The translations under genes and the position numbers were made by a program. This document shows positions 53,911 through 62,763 of a stretch of DNA of 64,000 nt, piece after piece (positions within the stretch are counted from its first letter, which is position 1; every line of letters starts with the position of its first letter). This stretch comes from JABWCE01 sp964617955. GTDB lineage: Bacteria; Bacteroidota; Bacteroidia; NS11-12g; UBA9320. The stretch is taken from positions 69,396-133,395 of the forward strand of contig CAZTXB010000009.1 of assembly GCA_964617955.1 (NCBI GenBank), read 5' to 3'. The notes beneath the pieces were generated by a model that saw only the letters and a list, made by a program, of their open reading frames with translations, did not search any database and was not told where the DNA came from.

Positions 53911-53956
53911 GAACAATTCGCACCAAATATCGTAACATTGTTCGAAATAATTTGGT
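53911..53956 (+). promoter_or_regulatory. two interleaved inverted repeats upstream of the envelope cluster
   Basis: GAACAAT (53911-53917) pairs with ATTGTTC (53937-53943), and ACCAAAT (53922-53928) pairs with ATTTGGT (53950-53956). The order a-b-a'-b' is that of a pseudoknot or of two overlapping operators. They lie 40 bases before the ATG at 53997 and within 135 bases of the rpmB start. Confidence 0.3.
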
Positions 53957-53996
53957 CTAACTCCTATTAAAGACAGAGATAATATTCATTAAAACG

Positions 53997-54719
53997 ATGA
54001 CCCTAAAGAAAATTCAACCCTTACTTTTCCTGTTACTTTGTTTAGTTTTTTTTGCCTGCTCCAGGACCGAAAAGCACGATGAAGAGAACACTGAGCCTGT
54101 GCTCACTGAAGACAGTGTTTTGGAAAACAGTGCCCCTAATTTAGATTCTGCTTCAAGCAGCCCTGAGTATCCAAAACAGGTGGAAGTGCAACAACCTGAA
54201 CAAATTGAGGTGGACACGCAAGTGACTATAGAGCCTCAGGTTTCGACTGAAAAGGCAGTTGAAGAAATTAAGATCTCTTACAGCAATCCGGAACCTCCAA
54301 AATTTAAAACCCCTGAACCTGAGATATCGAAAACGCCAACGGTGAAACCAGAAGTACCAAAGAAAGCAAGCGAGAGCAGCTGCCCAAGTTCTATCAGGCC
54401 ATTGCTCGATTTCGACAACAAACATGGTCTCTTGTCTTGCGTTATTTCGCCTGAAACTACTTCCTATCGCTACTATCTCGTCATTTCAAAAAGTAAAAAT
54501 TTTAGCGGAGCCAATATTGTCAAGAGTTTTGATTTAAAATCCAACAGTGTCTTTCCAATGAATTCAGAACAGCGGGAAATGCTCAAAAGGATTAAGGAAT
54601 ACGCTAATTTATATTTTCGCTATGAGGTATATTGTGACAATACGAAATTTTTGAGTCAGGTCGAAGGTCCGTTGAGCATAAGTTGCAGAGACAGTGGAGA
54701 ATGTCAGATTATGAGATAA
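53997..54719 (+). CDS. lipoprotein with Pro/Glu-rich linker and small C-terminal domain
   Basis: 240 residues. Lipobox LVFFAC near residue 21. Residues about 25-125 are a low-complexity Glu/Pro/Val/Thr linker (PEPPKFKTPEPEISKTP). The C-terminal about 110 residues form a compact beta domain with five Cys (SSCPSS, LLSCVIS, EVYCDN, SISCRDSGEC). An FN3-like fold is possible (YRYYLVISKSKNFSG). No named family. It opens a four-gene forward cluster. Confidence 0.65.
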   Translation: MTLKKIQPLLFLLLCLVFFACSRTEKHDEENTEPVLTEDSVLENSAPNLDSASSSPEYPKQVEVQQPEQIEVDTQVTIEPQVSTEKAVEEIKISYSNPEPPKFKTPEPEISKTPTVKPEVPKKASESSCPSSIRPLLDFDNKHGLLSCVISPETTSYRYYLVISKSKNFSGANIVKSFDLKSNSVFPMNSEQREMLKRIKEYANLYFRYEVYCDNTKFLSQVEGPLSISCRDSGECQIMR

Positions 54720-54809
54720 CTTGTTAATTTATCGAAATAAAAATTCATTTTTTTTGTAAAAGATTTTCCTGGCTCTGAGTCGCTTTATAAAAAACAAAAC
54801 AAAAAGTAT

Positions 54810-55367
54810 ATGCTTAAATACCGATTATTTAAAATTTTAGGAACTTCCATTATCCTGGTTAACTTTTTCAGTTGCAGTCTCTTAAAAGGCCAAAGAGGGG
54901 AAAAAGCAAAAAAGCAACAGGAGGTGTCCGGATTAACTTTTTGTGACACGGTGGTTCGGCAGTTTCACCGCTACCCTAACGATTTTACCCCGGTGATTTC
55001 AAATATAAACCCGGAATACCAGGTTACCCCTGTAACCCTGGGAGATCTGTACAGTTACCAGATCGAATTTAAGGAACTGCGCATTTTTAGAAAGTATGAA
55101 TTATGGCTCGACGACATCAAGTTTGATTTTGATTTGGATGCAAACAATCCAAACTGCACCAAGGTAGGCGACAGAATTGTTCTACAGGTTGACCAAATAA
55201 AATTGGGTGAAGCTTGTCTGGAAAAAAAATTATCAGAAATGGAGAATAAATTCGATTGCATTTATTCCCACCGCTGGTCCATTAAATTGAGAGGGGTAAC
55301 TTGTGGCAACGTTTTTGGGCCATACAGCGAAACACTCTCCAATATTTCAATCCAATGCAGCAACTAG
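54810..55367 (+). CDS. small lipoprotein with disulfide-rich beta domain
   Basis: 185 residues. Lipobox NFFSC near residue 22. The mature part is beta-rich (YQIEFKELRIFRKYELWLDD, RIVLQVDQIKLG) with six Cys, possibly disulfide linked. Not recognised. Its stop is two bases before the next ATG, so it is coupled to the following gene. Confidence 0.65.
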   Translation: MLKYRLFKILGTSIILVNFFSCSLLKGQRGEKAKKQQEVSGLTFCDTVVRQFHRYPNDFTPVISNINPEYQVTPVTLGDLYSYQIEFKELRIFRKYELWLDDIKFDFDLDANNPNCTKVGDRIVLQVDQIKLGEACLEKKLSEMENKFDCIYSHRWSIKLRGVTCGNVFGPYSETLSNISIQCSN

Positions 55368-55368
55368 G

Positions 55369-56787
55369 ATGAGGTTTAGGCTCCTGCTTCCTTTTTTTTA
55401 CTCAATCACTTTTTTTGTGAATCAAGCATTTGCACAAAAAGCAAAAGACGTTAAAGTGATACAATTTGACTACTGTAACGACATCAAAGGAATCGATTTC
55501 GACACGCTGTCTAAAAACAGCAGAGCCATTGGAAAGGAGAACACCATCACCATTATACTTTTAAGGGCTGAATCGACCCATGCCGATGGCGGTACCACCA
55601 TTAATCCCCTGGACCAGTATATCATCGATTATGATACCTCCTTAATTCATTTGTATTCCTTCGAATTAAAATATACCAAAGGATCCAACTCCTGCGAATG
55701 GAATTACATAGTCAATGGGTCTGTGGACCAATCGACCAAGGGAAATCCGCCTTTTATGTGCTTGGCATCTGACAACCCAGCACTCTTAGATTACATGGTA
55801 AAAACGTTAAATCTTTCCTACTTCTCTAAAAGCAATCGCTATCTTGTTCTTTCGGAAAGATACAGCAACGACAAAGGATTTTACAAACAACTCAACCGAT
55901 TGCTTCACACTTATGACCAAACTTTTGTCAATTCTTTCGACATCCATGTGCTAAAACAGAAAGATTGGTCGTTGCCCTACCATAAGAAAAATTATTTATC
56001 CCTGACCTATTCCAACCCCATCGCCAATCAGGTGCTTGAATCGGGTATTAAAAGTGGCAATATTTTTATGACGGATATTCGGTTTAACTCCGTTAATTTA
56101 AATTACCAGCGGTTCAAAACCAATGAAACAGGATTGGGCTTACAACTCGGGTTATCGCACCATTCACTGGAAGCAACCTTGGGTATAAACGGTAGTAACC
56201 TCATTACTGATACAGTTGATAGAAAAGCTCAGGACAAAGATGGAGATACCTATACCAGGATTGCTTCAGCCAAAGGTCTTGAAGAAAAAATCGCATTTTC
56301 TTACCTTGGCCTCATGGTGGGCGCGGTTTATAAAATAGCCTACCAGGCAGGCGATAACACTATGAAATTCAGCTTCGGTTGCGGCCTTAAAGCTTCAAAT
56401 TTTCTCAAGGGATCTTATTATGCCACCACAGGACAAGTGTCCTGGGGAGGGTACTACCCGCAATACGATTCGACCAATACGCTGTATGGCGATTCCTATG
56501 GTTTTTATAAGAATGAAGAGGTATATAAGGGACACAAGCATTTGGAAATAAATCCAACTTTTGTCTCAACACTTTTTAATATCGATTGGGAAATGGCAAT
56601 GGGTAAATCGGGGCTGTATTTTAAAGCCGGTCTGTTTGGAGAGTTTGGTAACAATGTACTCAATGCCAATCAACCTGATCGGAGCTTATCGTACTCAAAA
56701 AACGATTACAATAGTTTGTTGTACCGCAACAATGTGTTTAAAATCAACGCCTGGGGATTGAATTTTGGCCTGAGTTATTTATTTTAA
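55369..56787 (+). CDS. putative outer membrane protein of the envelope cluster
   Basis: 472 residues from the ATG at 55369, directly after the previous stop; an in-frame ATG at 55303 lies inside the previous gene and adds no signal peptide. Signal peptide ends AFAQ. The first 200 residues are a mixed domain; the second half has repeated amphipathic strands (GLQLGLSHHSLEATLG, LYFKAGLFGEFGNN) and ends with a terminal aromatic, GLNFGLSYLF, as expected for a barrel. Unknown family. Confidence 0.65.
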   Translation: MRFRLLLPFFYSITFFVNQAFAQKAKDVKVIQFDYCNDIKGIDFDTLSKNSRAIGKENTITIILLRAESTHADGGTTINPLDQYIIDYDTSLIHLYSFELKYTKGSNSCEWNYIVNGSVDQSTKGNPPFMCLASDNPALLDYMVKTLNLSYFSKSNRYLVLSERYSNDKGFYKQLNRLLHTYDQTFVNSFDIHVLKQKDWSLPYHKKNYLSLTYSNPIANQVLESGIKSGNIFMTDIRFNSVNLNYQRFKTNETGLGLQLGLSHHSLEATLGINGSNLITDTVDRKAQDKDGDTYTRIASAKGLEEKIAFSYLGLMVGAVYKIAYQAGDNTMKFSFGCGLKASNFLKGSYYATTGQVSWGGYYPQYDSTNTLYGDSYGFYKNEEVYKGHKHLEINPTFVSTLFNIDWEMAMGKSGLYFKAGLFGEFGNNVLNANQPDRSLSYSKNDYNSLLYRNNVFKINAWGLNFGLSYLF

Positions 56788-56791
56788 AAGT

Positions 56792-59572
56792 ATGAAAAAA
56801 GGGCTTTGCATTGCAATTTTTCTTTTTGGGTGGACGCTGGCAAAGGCCAGTTTGTCTAAGCCAAGAGATACTTCTGTTTGCGAAGGCAATGCGGCAATTT
56901 TTAGTTGCACATCCAAATTTCATGACTCCCTTTACCGTTGGCAATATAGCAGCGGAAGCACCTGGATAAATATTAGCGGGTCAAAAAACGACACTTTGGT
57001 ACTCAGTGCAGTTTCGTACTCATGGAACAACCGGAACTACCGCTGCATAATCGACTCCAACGCCACCATTCTGGATTCAAGCCAATCGGCGATACTCACG
57101 GTACTTACCTTCTCGTTGGCTTCCGACTCAATTATGGCCTCTGTTAACCCGCTGAGTTGTCCGGGTCATTTATCAAAATTGAGCATTGCAGGGGGCTTGT
57201 TGGGCAGCGGGGCAACCTGGCAATGGTTTGAAAACAGTTGTGGTGGTAATATGATTGGGCAGGGTGATACCCTTATGGTTCAACCCTATGAAGCAAGGTC
57301 TTATTTGGTGAGAGCGAAAGGCATGTGCAACACCACCCCATGTGATTCTATAAAAATTATCCTATCGAATTCCCTGTCTTCTCCTCCTCAGCAAATTGTA
57401 AACAGCAAAAATTGGGTTTGTCCGGGCGAAAAGGTTACCCTCACAGTTATTGGGGGTAATTTGGGTACTTTGGCCAGGTGGATGTGGTATGATTCCTGTG
57501 GTGGCAAATCCATTGACAGTGGAACAAGCATTCAAGTGCAACCCCTTAAGGACACCAGTGTTTATTGGGTAAGAGCGGTGGGTATGTGTAACCAAACCCC
57601 CTGTGATGTCATGACGAAAGTTGTACGTTTTGGTGCTCCACAGTTAAGTACTTTGCCCGACAAGGCCATTTGTTCAGGCGCTTCAGCCAAATTAAAAGCC
57701 ACTATCATTTCGGGCAATCCCCCCTATGCATTTGAGTGGTCGCCCAGTATGGGATTAAGTCTTCCCTATGCCGACTCGACCCTTGCTTCCCCTCTGCTTA
57801 CGACCCATTATTTATTGACCGTCACCGATAAAAACAGCTGTAAAAATTTCGACACCTTGGTTGTTAAAGTCAACGCCTTGCCTCTTCTAAAAAGCAATAC
57901 CGACACCGGCATTTGCATTGGCGACAGCGCAAGCTTAAAAGTGGGTGGGGCCTTGCAATACCTTTGGAGCCCGGTTATCGGATTAAATAACGCTTCGAAG
58001 AGCAACCCCCGAAGCAGTCCGCCTTCAAATACCCTGTATACCGTGACCGGAACCGATGGGAATAACTGCAAGGGCAAAACAGAAATTAAGGTTTATGTGC
58101 ATCCAAGGCCCAAAGCCTACGCAGGTGAAGATGTGACGATATGCCAAGGCGAAAAAGTTCAGCTCAAGGCAGAGGGGGGTGATTTTTATTTGTGGAATAA
58201 TCCAAATATTTTAAATTCAATCCATATTCCCAACCCCATAGCCAATCCCTCTTCTACCCTCAAATTAAAAGTGTTGGTGAGCAACTCCTTCGGCTGCCGG
58301 GAATCGGATAGCCTTTGGGTCACCGTTAAACCCCTGCCAACAATAAATGCCGGCCGGGATACGGCATTGTGCATGGGAGGGTCTCTTGAATTGAATGCGA
58401 GCGGTGGCAAAACCTACTTTTGGTTTCCCTCCCTGGGTTTGAGCGAGACCAATAAAGCAAACGTAACCGCAACCCCCTTGTCAAGCACCACCTATGTCGT
58501 AACATCCACCGACTTAAACGGGTGCGTCAATTCCGACAGCATAAAGGTCAAAATTCACCCCCTGCCTATCCTGAGCACAACCAACGATACCGCAATTTGC
58601 GAGTCGGGGTCAGTGTTGCTCAAAACCACAGCTAACCATACATTCTATGAATGGAAAGTGAACGGGACGGTAATTTCGAATGCCCTTTCGGTTATTGTTA
58701 ACCCTCCCCTCAAGGGTGCAACCTATCAGCTCAGCGTAAGAGACCAAAATAATTGTCAGGGAATGGACAGTGTCGTGGTAAGCGTGAGTCCTCTTCCAAA
58801 AACAAAAATTTTGACCTCTGACAGCGTGGTATGCAGAAATTATTCCTGGGCACGCTATGGCTCCACTTCACTCAACATCAGCTATTTATGGGCCGTCGAC
58901 AGCGGTACGATTCTTACCGGACAGGGAACCCCTCATATTCTGGTTCAATGGTCCGACCGCAGCACAAAAGGACTTGTGAAACTCACAGAGACCTTAACAT
59001 CCAAACCGGCCTGTTTTGCAAATGCCCAAATTGCGGTGACTCTCAAAAAGGAGATGGCACCATCGCGGGCCAATATTGTGGCCAAGGCCAATAACCTTCA
59101 ATCAAAAACATTGATCTGTTTACAATGCAATTTTAAAAATTACGAATGGGGTTTTGAAGAAAAAAGACCCGGTTCACCGGAAACCATCACTTGCACAGGC
59201 AGCACCTGGTGCACTTATGCGAGCCTTGACACCAACACCTACCTTTATTGGATGCGCGGAAGCGATAATAAGTTGTGTGCAACCAAATCCTATTTTAACC
59301 CACCCAGGCTCATAGGGCGGATAAATACCGACCTCAGCGGCAGCAAACTCGATGTGTTTCCAAATCCGGGATCCGGCACTTTTCATGTCGAGTCGAAGTT
59401 TCCTATACAAAAGGTTTTGGTATTCAATCCCATGGGTCAGCTGGTTTATGAAACATGGCCGAACAACCGTCTCAACCTTATTTTGGAGATGGATACCCGC
59501 GCTAAAGGGGTTTATGTGCTGATGGTACATACCGATAGGGGTATTTTAAGTTCCCGACTGCTCATCAAATAA
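56792..59572 (+). CDS. 926-residue Ig/PKD-like repeat protein with T9SS sorting domain
   Basis: Signal peptide about 1-20. Residues 25-105 are Ig-like (CEGNAAIFSCTS ... YRCIID). Two 90-residue repeats at about 110-280 share SCGGxxI and VRAxGMCNxTPCD. From about 290 to 680 there are four to five PKD/SprB-like repeats with CxGxxxxLxAxGGxxYxWxP and YxVTxTDxNxC. A less regular segment with Cys pairs (CLQCNF, TCTGSTWC) precedes a C-terminal T9SS domain from about 850 (LDVFPNPGSGTFHVES ... SSRLLIK). Predicted to be exported by T9SS and to act in adhesion or matrix; inferred from the repeat type. Confidence 0.85.
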   Translation: MKKGLCIAIFLFGWTLAKASLSKPRDTSVCEGNAAIFSCTSKFHDSLYRWQYSSGSTWINISGSKNDTLVLSAVSYSWNNRNYRCIIDSNATILDSSQSAILTVLTFSLASDSIMASVNPLSCPGHLSKLSIAGGLLGSGATWQWFENSCGGNMIGQGDTLMVQPYEARSYLVRAKGMCNTTPCDSIKIILSNSLSSPPQQIVNSKNWVCPGEKVTLTVIGGNLGTLARWMWYDSCGGKSIDSGTSIQVQPLKDTSVYWVRAVGMCNQTPCDVMTKVVRFGAPQLSTLPDKAICSGASAKLKATIISGNPPYAFEWSPSMGLSLPYADSTLASPLLTTHYLLTVTDKNSCKNFDTLVVKVNALPLLKSNTDTGICIGDSASLKVGGALQYLWSPVIGLNNASKSNPRSSPPSNTLYTVTGTDGNNCKGKTEIKVYVHPRPKAYAGEDVTICQGEKVQLKAEGGDFYLWNNPNILNSIHIPNPIANPSSTLKLKVLVSNSFGCRESDSLWVTVKPLPTINAGRDTALCMGGSLELNASGGKTYFWFPSLGLSETNKANVTATPLSSTTYVVTSTDLNGCVNSDSIKVKIHPLPILSTTNDTAICESGSVLLKTTANHTFYEWKVNGTVISNALSVIVNPPLKGATYQLSVRDQNNCQGMDSVVVSVSPLPKTKILTSDSVVCRNYSWARYGSTSLNISYLWAVDSGTILTGQGTPHILVQWSDRSTKGLVKLTETLTSKPACFANAQIAVTLKKEMAPSRANIVAKANNLQSKTLICLQCNFKNYEWGFEEKRPGSPETITCTGSTWCTYASLDTNTYLYWMRGSDNKLCATKSYFNPPRLIGRINTDLSGSKLDVFPNPGSGTFHVESKFPIQKVLVFNPMGQLVYETWPNNRLNLILEMDTRAKGVYVLMVHTDRGILSSRLLIK

Positions 59573-59655
59573 GACTTTTAAAAATGACTTGCAGGCTAAG
59601 GTTATAGACCTGAATGCGAGCATGAAGATGGATAAAGGCCCAGTGCTCTTAGCCT

Positions 59656-60408
59656 TTAAAATGTAATAAGCAATTTGACGCTGGCAAAAATCAGAATGAG
59701 GCTCAGTAAAACCCTTAAGGTTTTGGAATTAAATTTATGACTGCCAAGCCAGGCACCTAAAGCGCCTCCTGCAATGGCCAAAATAGCCCAAAGGTAAATT
59801 TCAGGATTAAATTTTGAGGGTGAAACGGCCGCCCCGGCAAGACCGGCAACAGAATTTAGAAAAATGAATACAGCCGACAAGGCGGCACTTTGCTTAATGG
59901 AGGCCCAGCGGAGTAAAAGCAAAACGGGGCTGAGCAAAATTCCCCCACCAATGCCAATCATGCCTGAGATAAAGCCTATGGCACCCCCTATGCCCATGGC
60001 TGAAGGAATGTGAAGCGGTTTAACTTTTTCATGGTCTTGAACCCCCGGATGGCCTAATATTTTCAAGGTGGCCAAGAGCAGGCAAGCGGAGAGTATCCAT
60101 TTGTATATGCTGTCGTTCAAATCCATTTTCGCCCCTATAAAGGACATGGGAATCGAAAAAAGAATAAAGGGCCATAATTTTTCAAGATCAAAAAACCCTT
60201 TGCGGTAGAATTGAACAAAGGCGATACCTGATACAAAAATGTTTAAAATGAGCGCCGAAGGTTTCATGGAGGTTTGGCTTACGCCAAAAATCACCATCAA
60301 GGCCAAATAACCACTGGCTCCTCCATGACCCACCGAAGCATATAAAAATGCCATGGCGGGAATTAAAAGCAACAATAGAAAAGACGAATTAATGGAAAAG
60401 TCGGCCAC
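59656..60408 (-). CDS. TauE/SafE family sulfite exporter-like permease
   Basis: 250 residues with about eight membrane spans in two homologous halves (SVGHGGASGYLALMVIFG and ISGMIGIGGGILLSPVLLLL). These Gly-rich segments after the first and fifth spans are the family hallmark. Exports sulfite, sulfoacetate or related anions in characterised members. It is not linked to the redox operon by position. Confidence 0.92.
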   Translation of the reverse strand: MADFSINSSFLLLLLIPAMAFLYASVGHGGASGYLALMVIFGVSQTSMKPSALILNIFVSGIAFVQFYRKGFFDLEKLWPFILFSIPMSFIGAKMDLNDSIYKWILSACLLLATLKILGHPGVQDHEKVKPLHIPSAMGIGGAIGFISGMIGIGGGILLSPVLLLLRWASIKQSAALSAVFIFLNSVAGLAGAAVSPSKFNPEIYLWAILAIAGGALGAWLGSHKFNSKTLRVLLSLILIFASVKLLITF

Positions 60409-60413
60409 TTCCT

Positions 60414-61286
60414 TTAAACAGGTTCGCTAAATAGCAGAGGATTAATAAACTCTGCAATTTCGAAATATTTGAAAATTAAGGTGGTGGCACCAAATGAAAA
60501 GGGAGCTACTTCGTAAGGCTGATAATACAGGATAAGGCCTTCACTGGTAAGTGCAAAATTGTTGGACAGTGAAAACTTGTTGTTCTCAAACGAAAAACCT
60601 TCTTCCTCGGTAAGTTTGCTGTTGGCCGACATTCCGTTTACCTGTTTAAAACGCAACTCGGCCAATTTTTTAAATTTCTCCAAATCGACGATGACGTCGT
60701 TCCAGCCAAGCTTTTGACCGGTTTTTATATTAAAAGTGGCGTAATCTTCACCGTAATCGCCGTGGGCTCCACCTGTGTAGGAGTTGTATTTAAAGCGCAC
60801 TGTAAAATAATTGCCCGATTGCATTTCAATGTTTCCAATCACATCACAGTACCAAACCTGGTCCATATCGGGATCCTCTTTTTTGGCATCGGCAATGTTT
60901 GATTTGCATGAACTGATAAAAGCTTTTGAGGCTGTGGCCATGCTTTTCACTTTCGAAGTGTCATCAGCATTCATATTGGCCTTTAAAACACTCTCCACAA
61001 AATTAGAGATGTATTGGTTAACGGATTCTTTAAGCTTGGTGTTGGCACATTGCAGAACCGGGTATTTGATATGTGCTTCCGCAATAATCTTCGATCTGTT
61101 TTTGGGATCGGTTCCGGTATTTTTAATGGTTTTTATTTCATAATCAATCACTCCTTCACGGCAGAGGGGCTGGATTTCGGCTGCTGTGTCTTTTTCCAAC
61201 ACCTTTTCGTAAGGTGCTTTAGAGGTGCATGCCCATTCACCAAAAATAAAAAGAAGGCCTGTAGAGGCCAATATCATCCTAAGCAT
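60414..61286 (-). CDS. RsiV-like lipoprotein (DUF4163/DUF3298)
   Basis: 290 residues; lipobox GEWAC near residue 20. IDYEIKTIKNTGTDPKN and IKYPVLQCANTKLKESVNQYI fit the DUF4163 half; YNSYTGGAHGDYGEDYATFNIKTGQKLGWNDVI is the DUF3298 signature and the C-terminal SEGLILYYQPYEVAPFSFG matches its end. RsiV in Bacillus is an anti-sigma factor that binds lysozyme via this region, but no sigma factor is adjacent here. Starts 20 bases from the phosphatase gene end. Confidence 0.88.
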   Translation of the reverse strand: MLRMILASTGLLFIFGEWACTSKAPYEKVLEKDTAAEIQPLCREGVIDYEIKTIKNTGTDPKNRSKIIAEAHIKYPVLQCANTKLKESVNQYISNFVESVLKANMNADDTSKVKSMATASKAFISSCKSNIADAKKEDPDMDQVWYCDVIGNIEMQSGNYFTVRFKYNSYTGGAHGDYGEDYATFNIKTGQKLGWNDVIVDLEKFKKLAELRFKQVNGMSANSKLTEEEGFSFENNKFSLSNNFALTSEGLILYYQPYEVAPFSFGATTLIFKYFEIAEFINPLLFSEPV

Positions 61287-61306
61287 ATTGCAAAATTAAC
61301 TAATTT

Positions 61307-61846
61307 TCAGGCCCTTAACCAAGATAGAAATAATAATTTTTTTGAACGCCTTCCATTAAATGCCTCAAACATTAGACGACAGGAATTCGAAATAATCTGA
61401 AATACGTCTTCAAATCCCTTTTCATCGCCATACCAGGGGTCGGGAACATCGGCATTTGGAAAGGCATTGTCAAATTTTCTCAATTTAATAATCTCGCAAA
61501 CCTTGTCTCCCACACCGGCTTCAATTTGCTTTAAGGCCTTGAGGTTCTGATCATCCATAGCTACCATCACATCGAAATCAAAAAAATCACGTTGAGTAAC
61601 CTTGCGGCAAATGCTTTTTAAAAAAATGCCGTGACCGGCCGCGTTCTTTACCGTTCTGGGGTCGGGCGATTCACCAATATGGTATCCATTGGTTCCCGCG
61701 CTGTCGAGCTCAAAGGCATGGGCCCTGTTGTTTTTTACGGCCATATCTCGGAAAATTTCTTCAGCCAATGGGGAGCGGCAAATGTTTCCTAAACAAACAA
61801 ATAATATCCTGGTTTTTATGGCAGCAAATTTACCGCGGCCTGCCAT
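61307..61846 (-). CDS. low-molecular-weight protein-tyrosine phosphatase
   Basis: 179 residues. The catalytic loop C18-X5-R24-S (VCLGNICRSPLAEE) and the general acid Asp in VPDPWYGDEKGFEDVF are intact. Targets may be bacterial tyrosine kinases or capsule assembly proteins. The first 11 residues before the fold are optional; a later start inside KTRILFV is not excluded. Confidence 0.93.
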   Translation of the reverse strand: MAGRGKFAAIKTRILFVCLGNICRSPLAEEIFRDMAVKNNRAHAFELDSAGTNGYHIGESPDPRTVKNAAGHGIFLKSICRKVTQRDFFDFDVMVAMDDQNLKALKQIEAGVGDKVCEIIKLRKFDNAFPNADVPDPWYGDEKGFEDVFQIISNSCRLMFEAFNGRRSKKLLFLSWLRA

Positions 61847-61904
61847 TTTTCAAAAAAAAATAAGGGTGCGTTTGCTTAACCAGAGCCAAATTGGCAAAAA
61901 CTAT

Positions 61905-61912
61905 TATATTTG
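61905..61912 (+). promoter_or_regulatory. -7 promoter element of the CX4CH gene pair
   Basis: TATATTTG, exact TAnnTTTG, 20 bases before the ATG at 61933. No TTTG at the expected -33 distance. Confidence 0.4.
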
Positions 61913-61932
61913 AATGATTAAATGTATACAAA

Positions 61933-62763
61933 ATGAAAAAAGGGTTACTTCTTGTATTTGGATTTTCGGGTATTTTTATACTGCAAAGTTCAATCAATAA
62001 ACAAATCAGTAGCGGTGCGCCATCGGCCAGTACCGGCGCAACCGGTGAGCAGGCCTGCAATATGAGCGGCTGTCATGACGACAAGTCACTGAATAGCGGC
62101 ACTGCAACTTTTACCATGGAAGTAGCTGGTGAGGCGAAGATGGGCGATTTGGTACCGGTGAAAATAAAAATAAGTGACCCGGGCTATGTTCGCTTTGGAT
62201 TTCAGGTAACGGCTTTGGATGAATCCGGAAAAAATGCCGGGGAATTTATCATTACCGATTCTCTTAGAACTCAAACACTAGGCGACAATTTAAAATTTCC
62301 CGACCGGCAATACCTCACCTACACCTATTACGGCACCATGGATAAGACAGGTTCCATAGAGTGGGAGGCCTTGTTTAAACCTTCGGCAAAAGGAAAAATT
62401 ACCTTTTATGCAGCCGGTATTTCGGCCAATAACGATGGACAGGATATGGGCGATTACACCTATACCCTTTCAAAAGCCATGACCGTTGGGGCGGCTTCTT
62501 CCATAAGCAGAACAGAAGCCCAAAATTCTCTGCAATTTGTAGAAAACGGAATGGGCTTCGTGTTGTTAAATCCGGATTTTCTTGAAATTAAATCGGTGAA
62601 ATTTACCGATTTAAGCGGGAAGCTGATAGGCAGCACCTACTTCGATAAGACGTTAGGCACTTACATAATTGAAAAGCCTGCAACCAAGACCGGCCTTATA
62701 GTGGCGGCCATTGAAACCCATGAAAAATTGATTAACCAAAAAATATACATCCACCATGATTAA
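61933..62763 (+). CDS. secreted choice-of-anchor-V-like protein with CX4CH motif (1 of 2)
   Basis: 276 residues. Signal peptide about 1-20. The N-terminal SSGAPSASTGATGEQACNMSGCHDD contains the repeated Gly-Ala-Pro and CX4CH signature that I recall from the choice-of-anchor-V family, followed by a beta-sandwich (about 55-190). The last about 75 residues look like a T9SS C-terminal domain (NPDFLEIKSVKFTDLSGKLIG ... KIYIHHD). CX4CH could hold a heme or metal, but only one copy is present. Overlaps the next gene by 8 bases. Confidence 0.75.
   Translation: MKKGLLLVFGFSGIFILQSSINKQISSGAPSASTGATGEQACNMSGCHDDKSLNSGTATFTMEVAGEAKMGDLVPVKIKISDPGYVRFGFQVTALDESGKNAGEFIITDSLRTQTLGDNLKFPDRQYLTYTYYGTMDKTGSIEWEALFKPSAKGKITFYAAGISANNDGQDMGDYTYTLSKAMTVGAASSISRTEAQNSLQFVENGMGFVLLNPDFLEIKSVKFTDLSGKLIGSTYFDKTLGTYIIEKPATKTGLIVAAIETHEKLINQKIYIHHD

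Noticed and set aside
59593..59655. AGGCTAAG and CTTAGCCT as a terminator hairpin
   Set aside because: The arms are 47 bases apart and no T-run follows; pairing is likely accidental.
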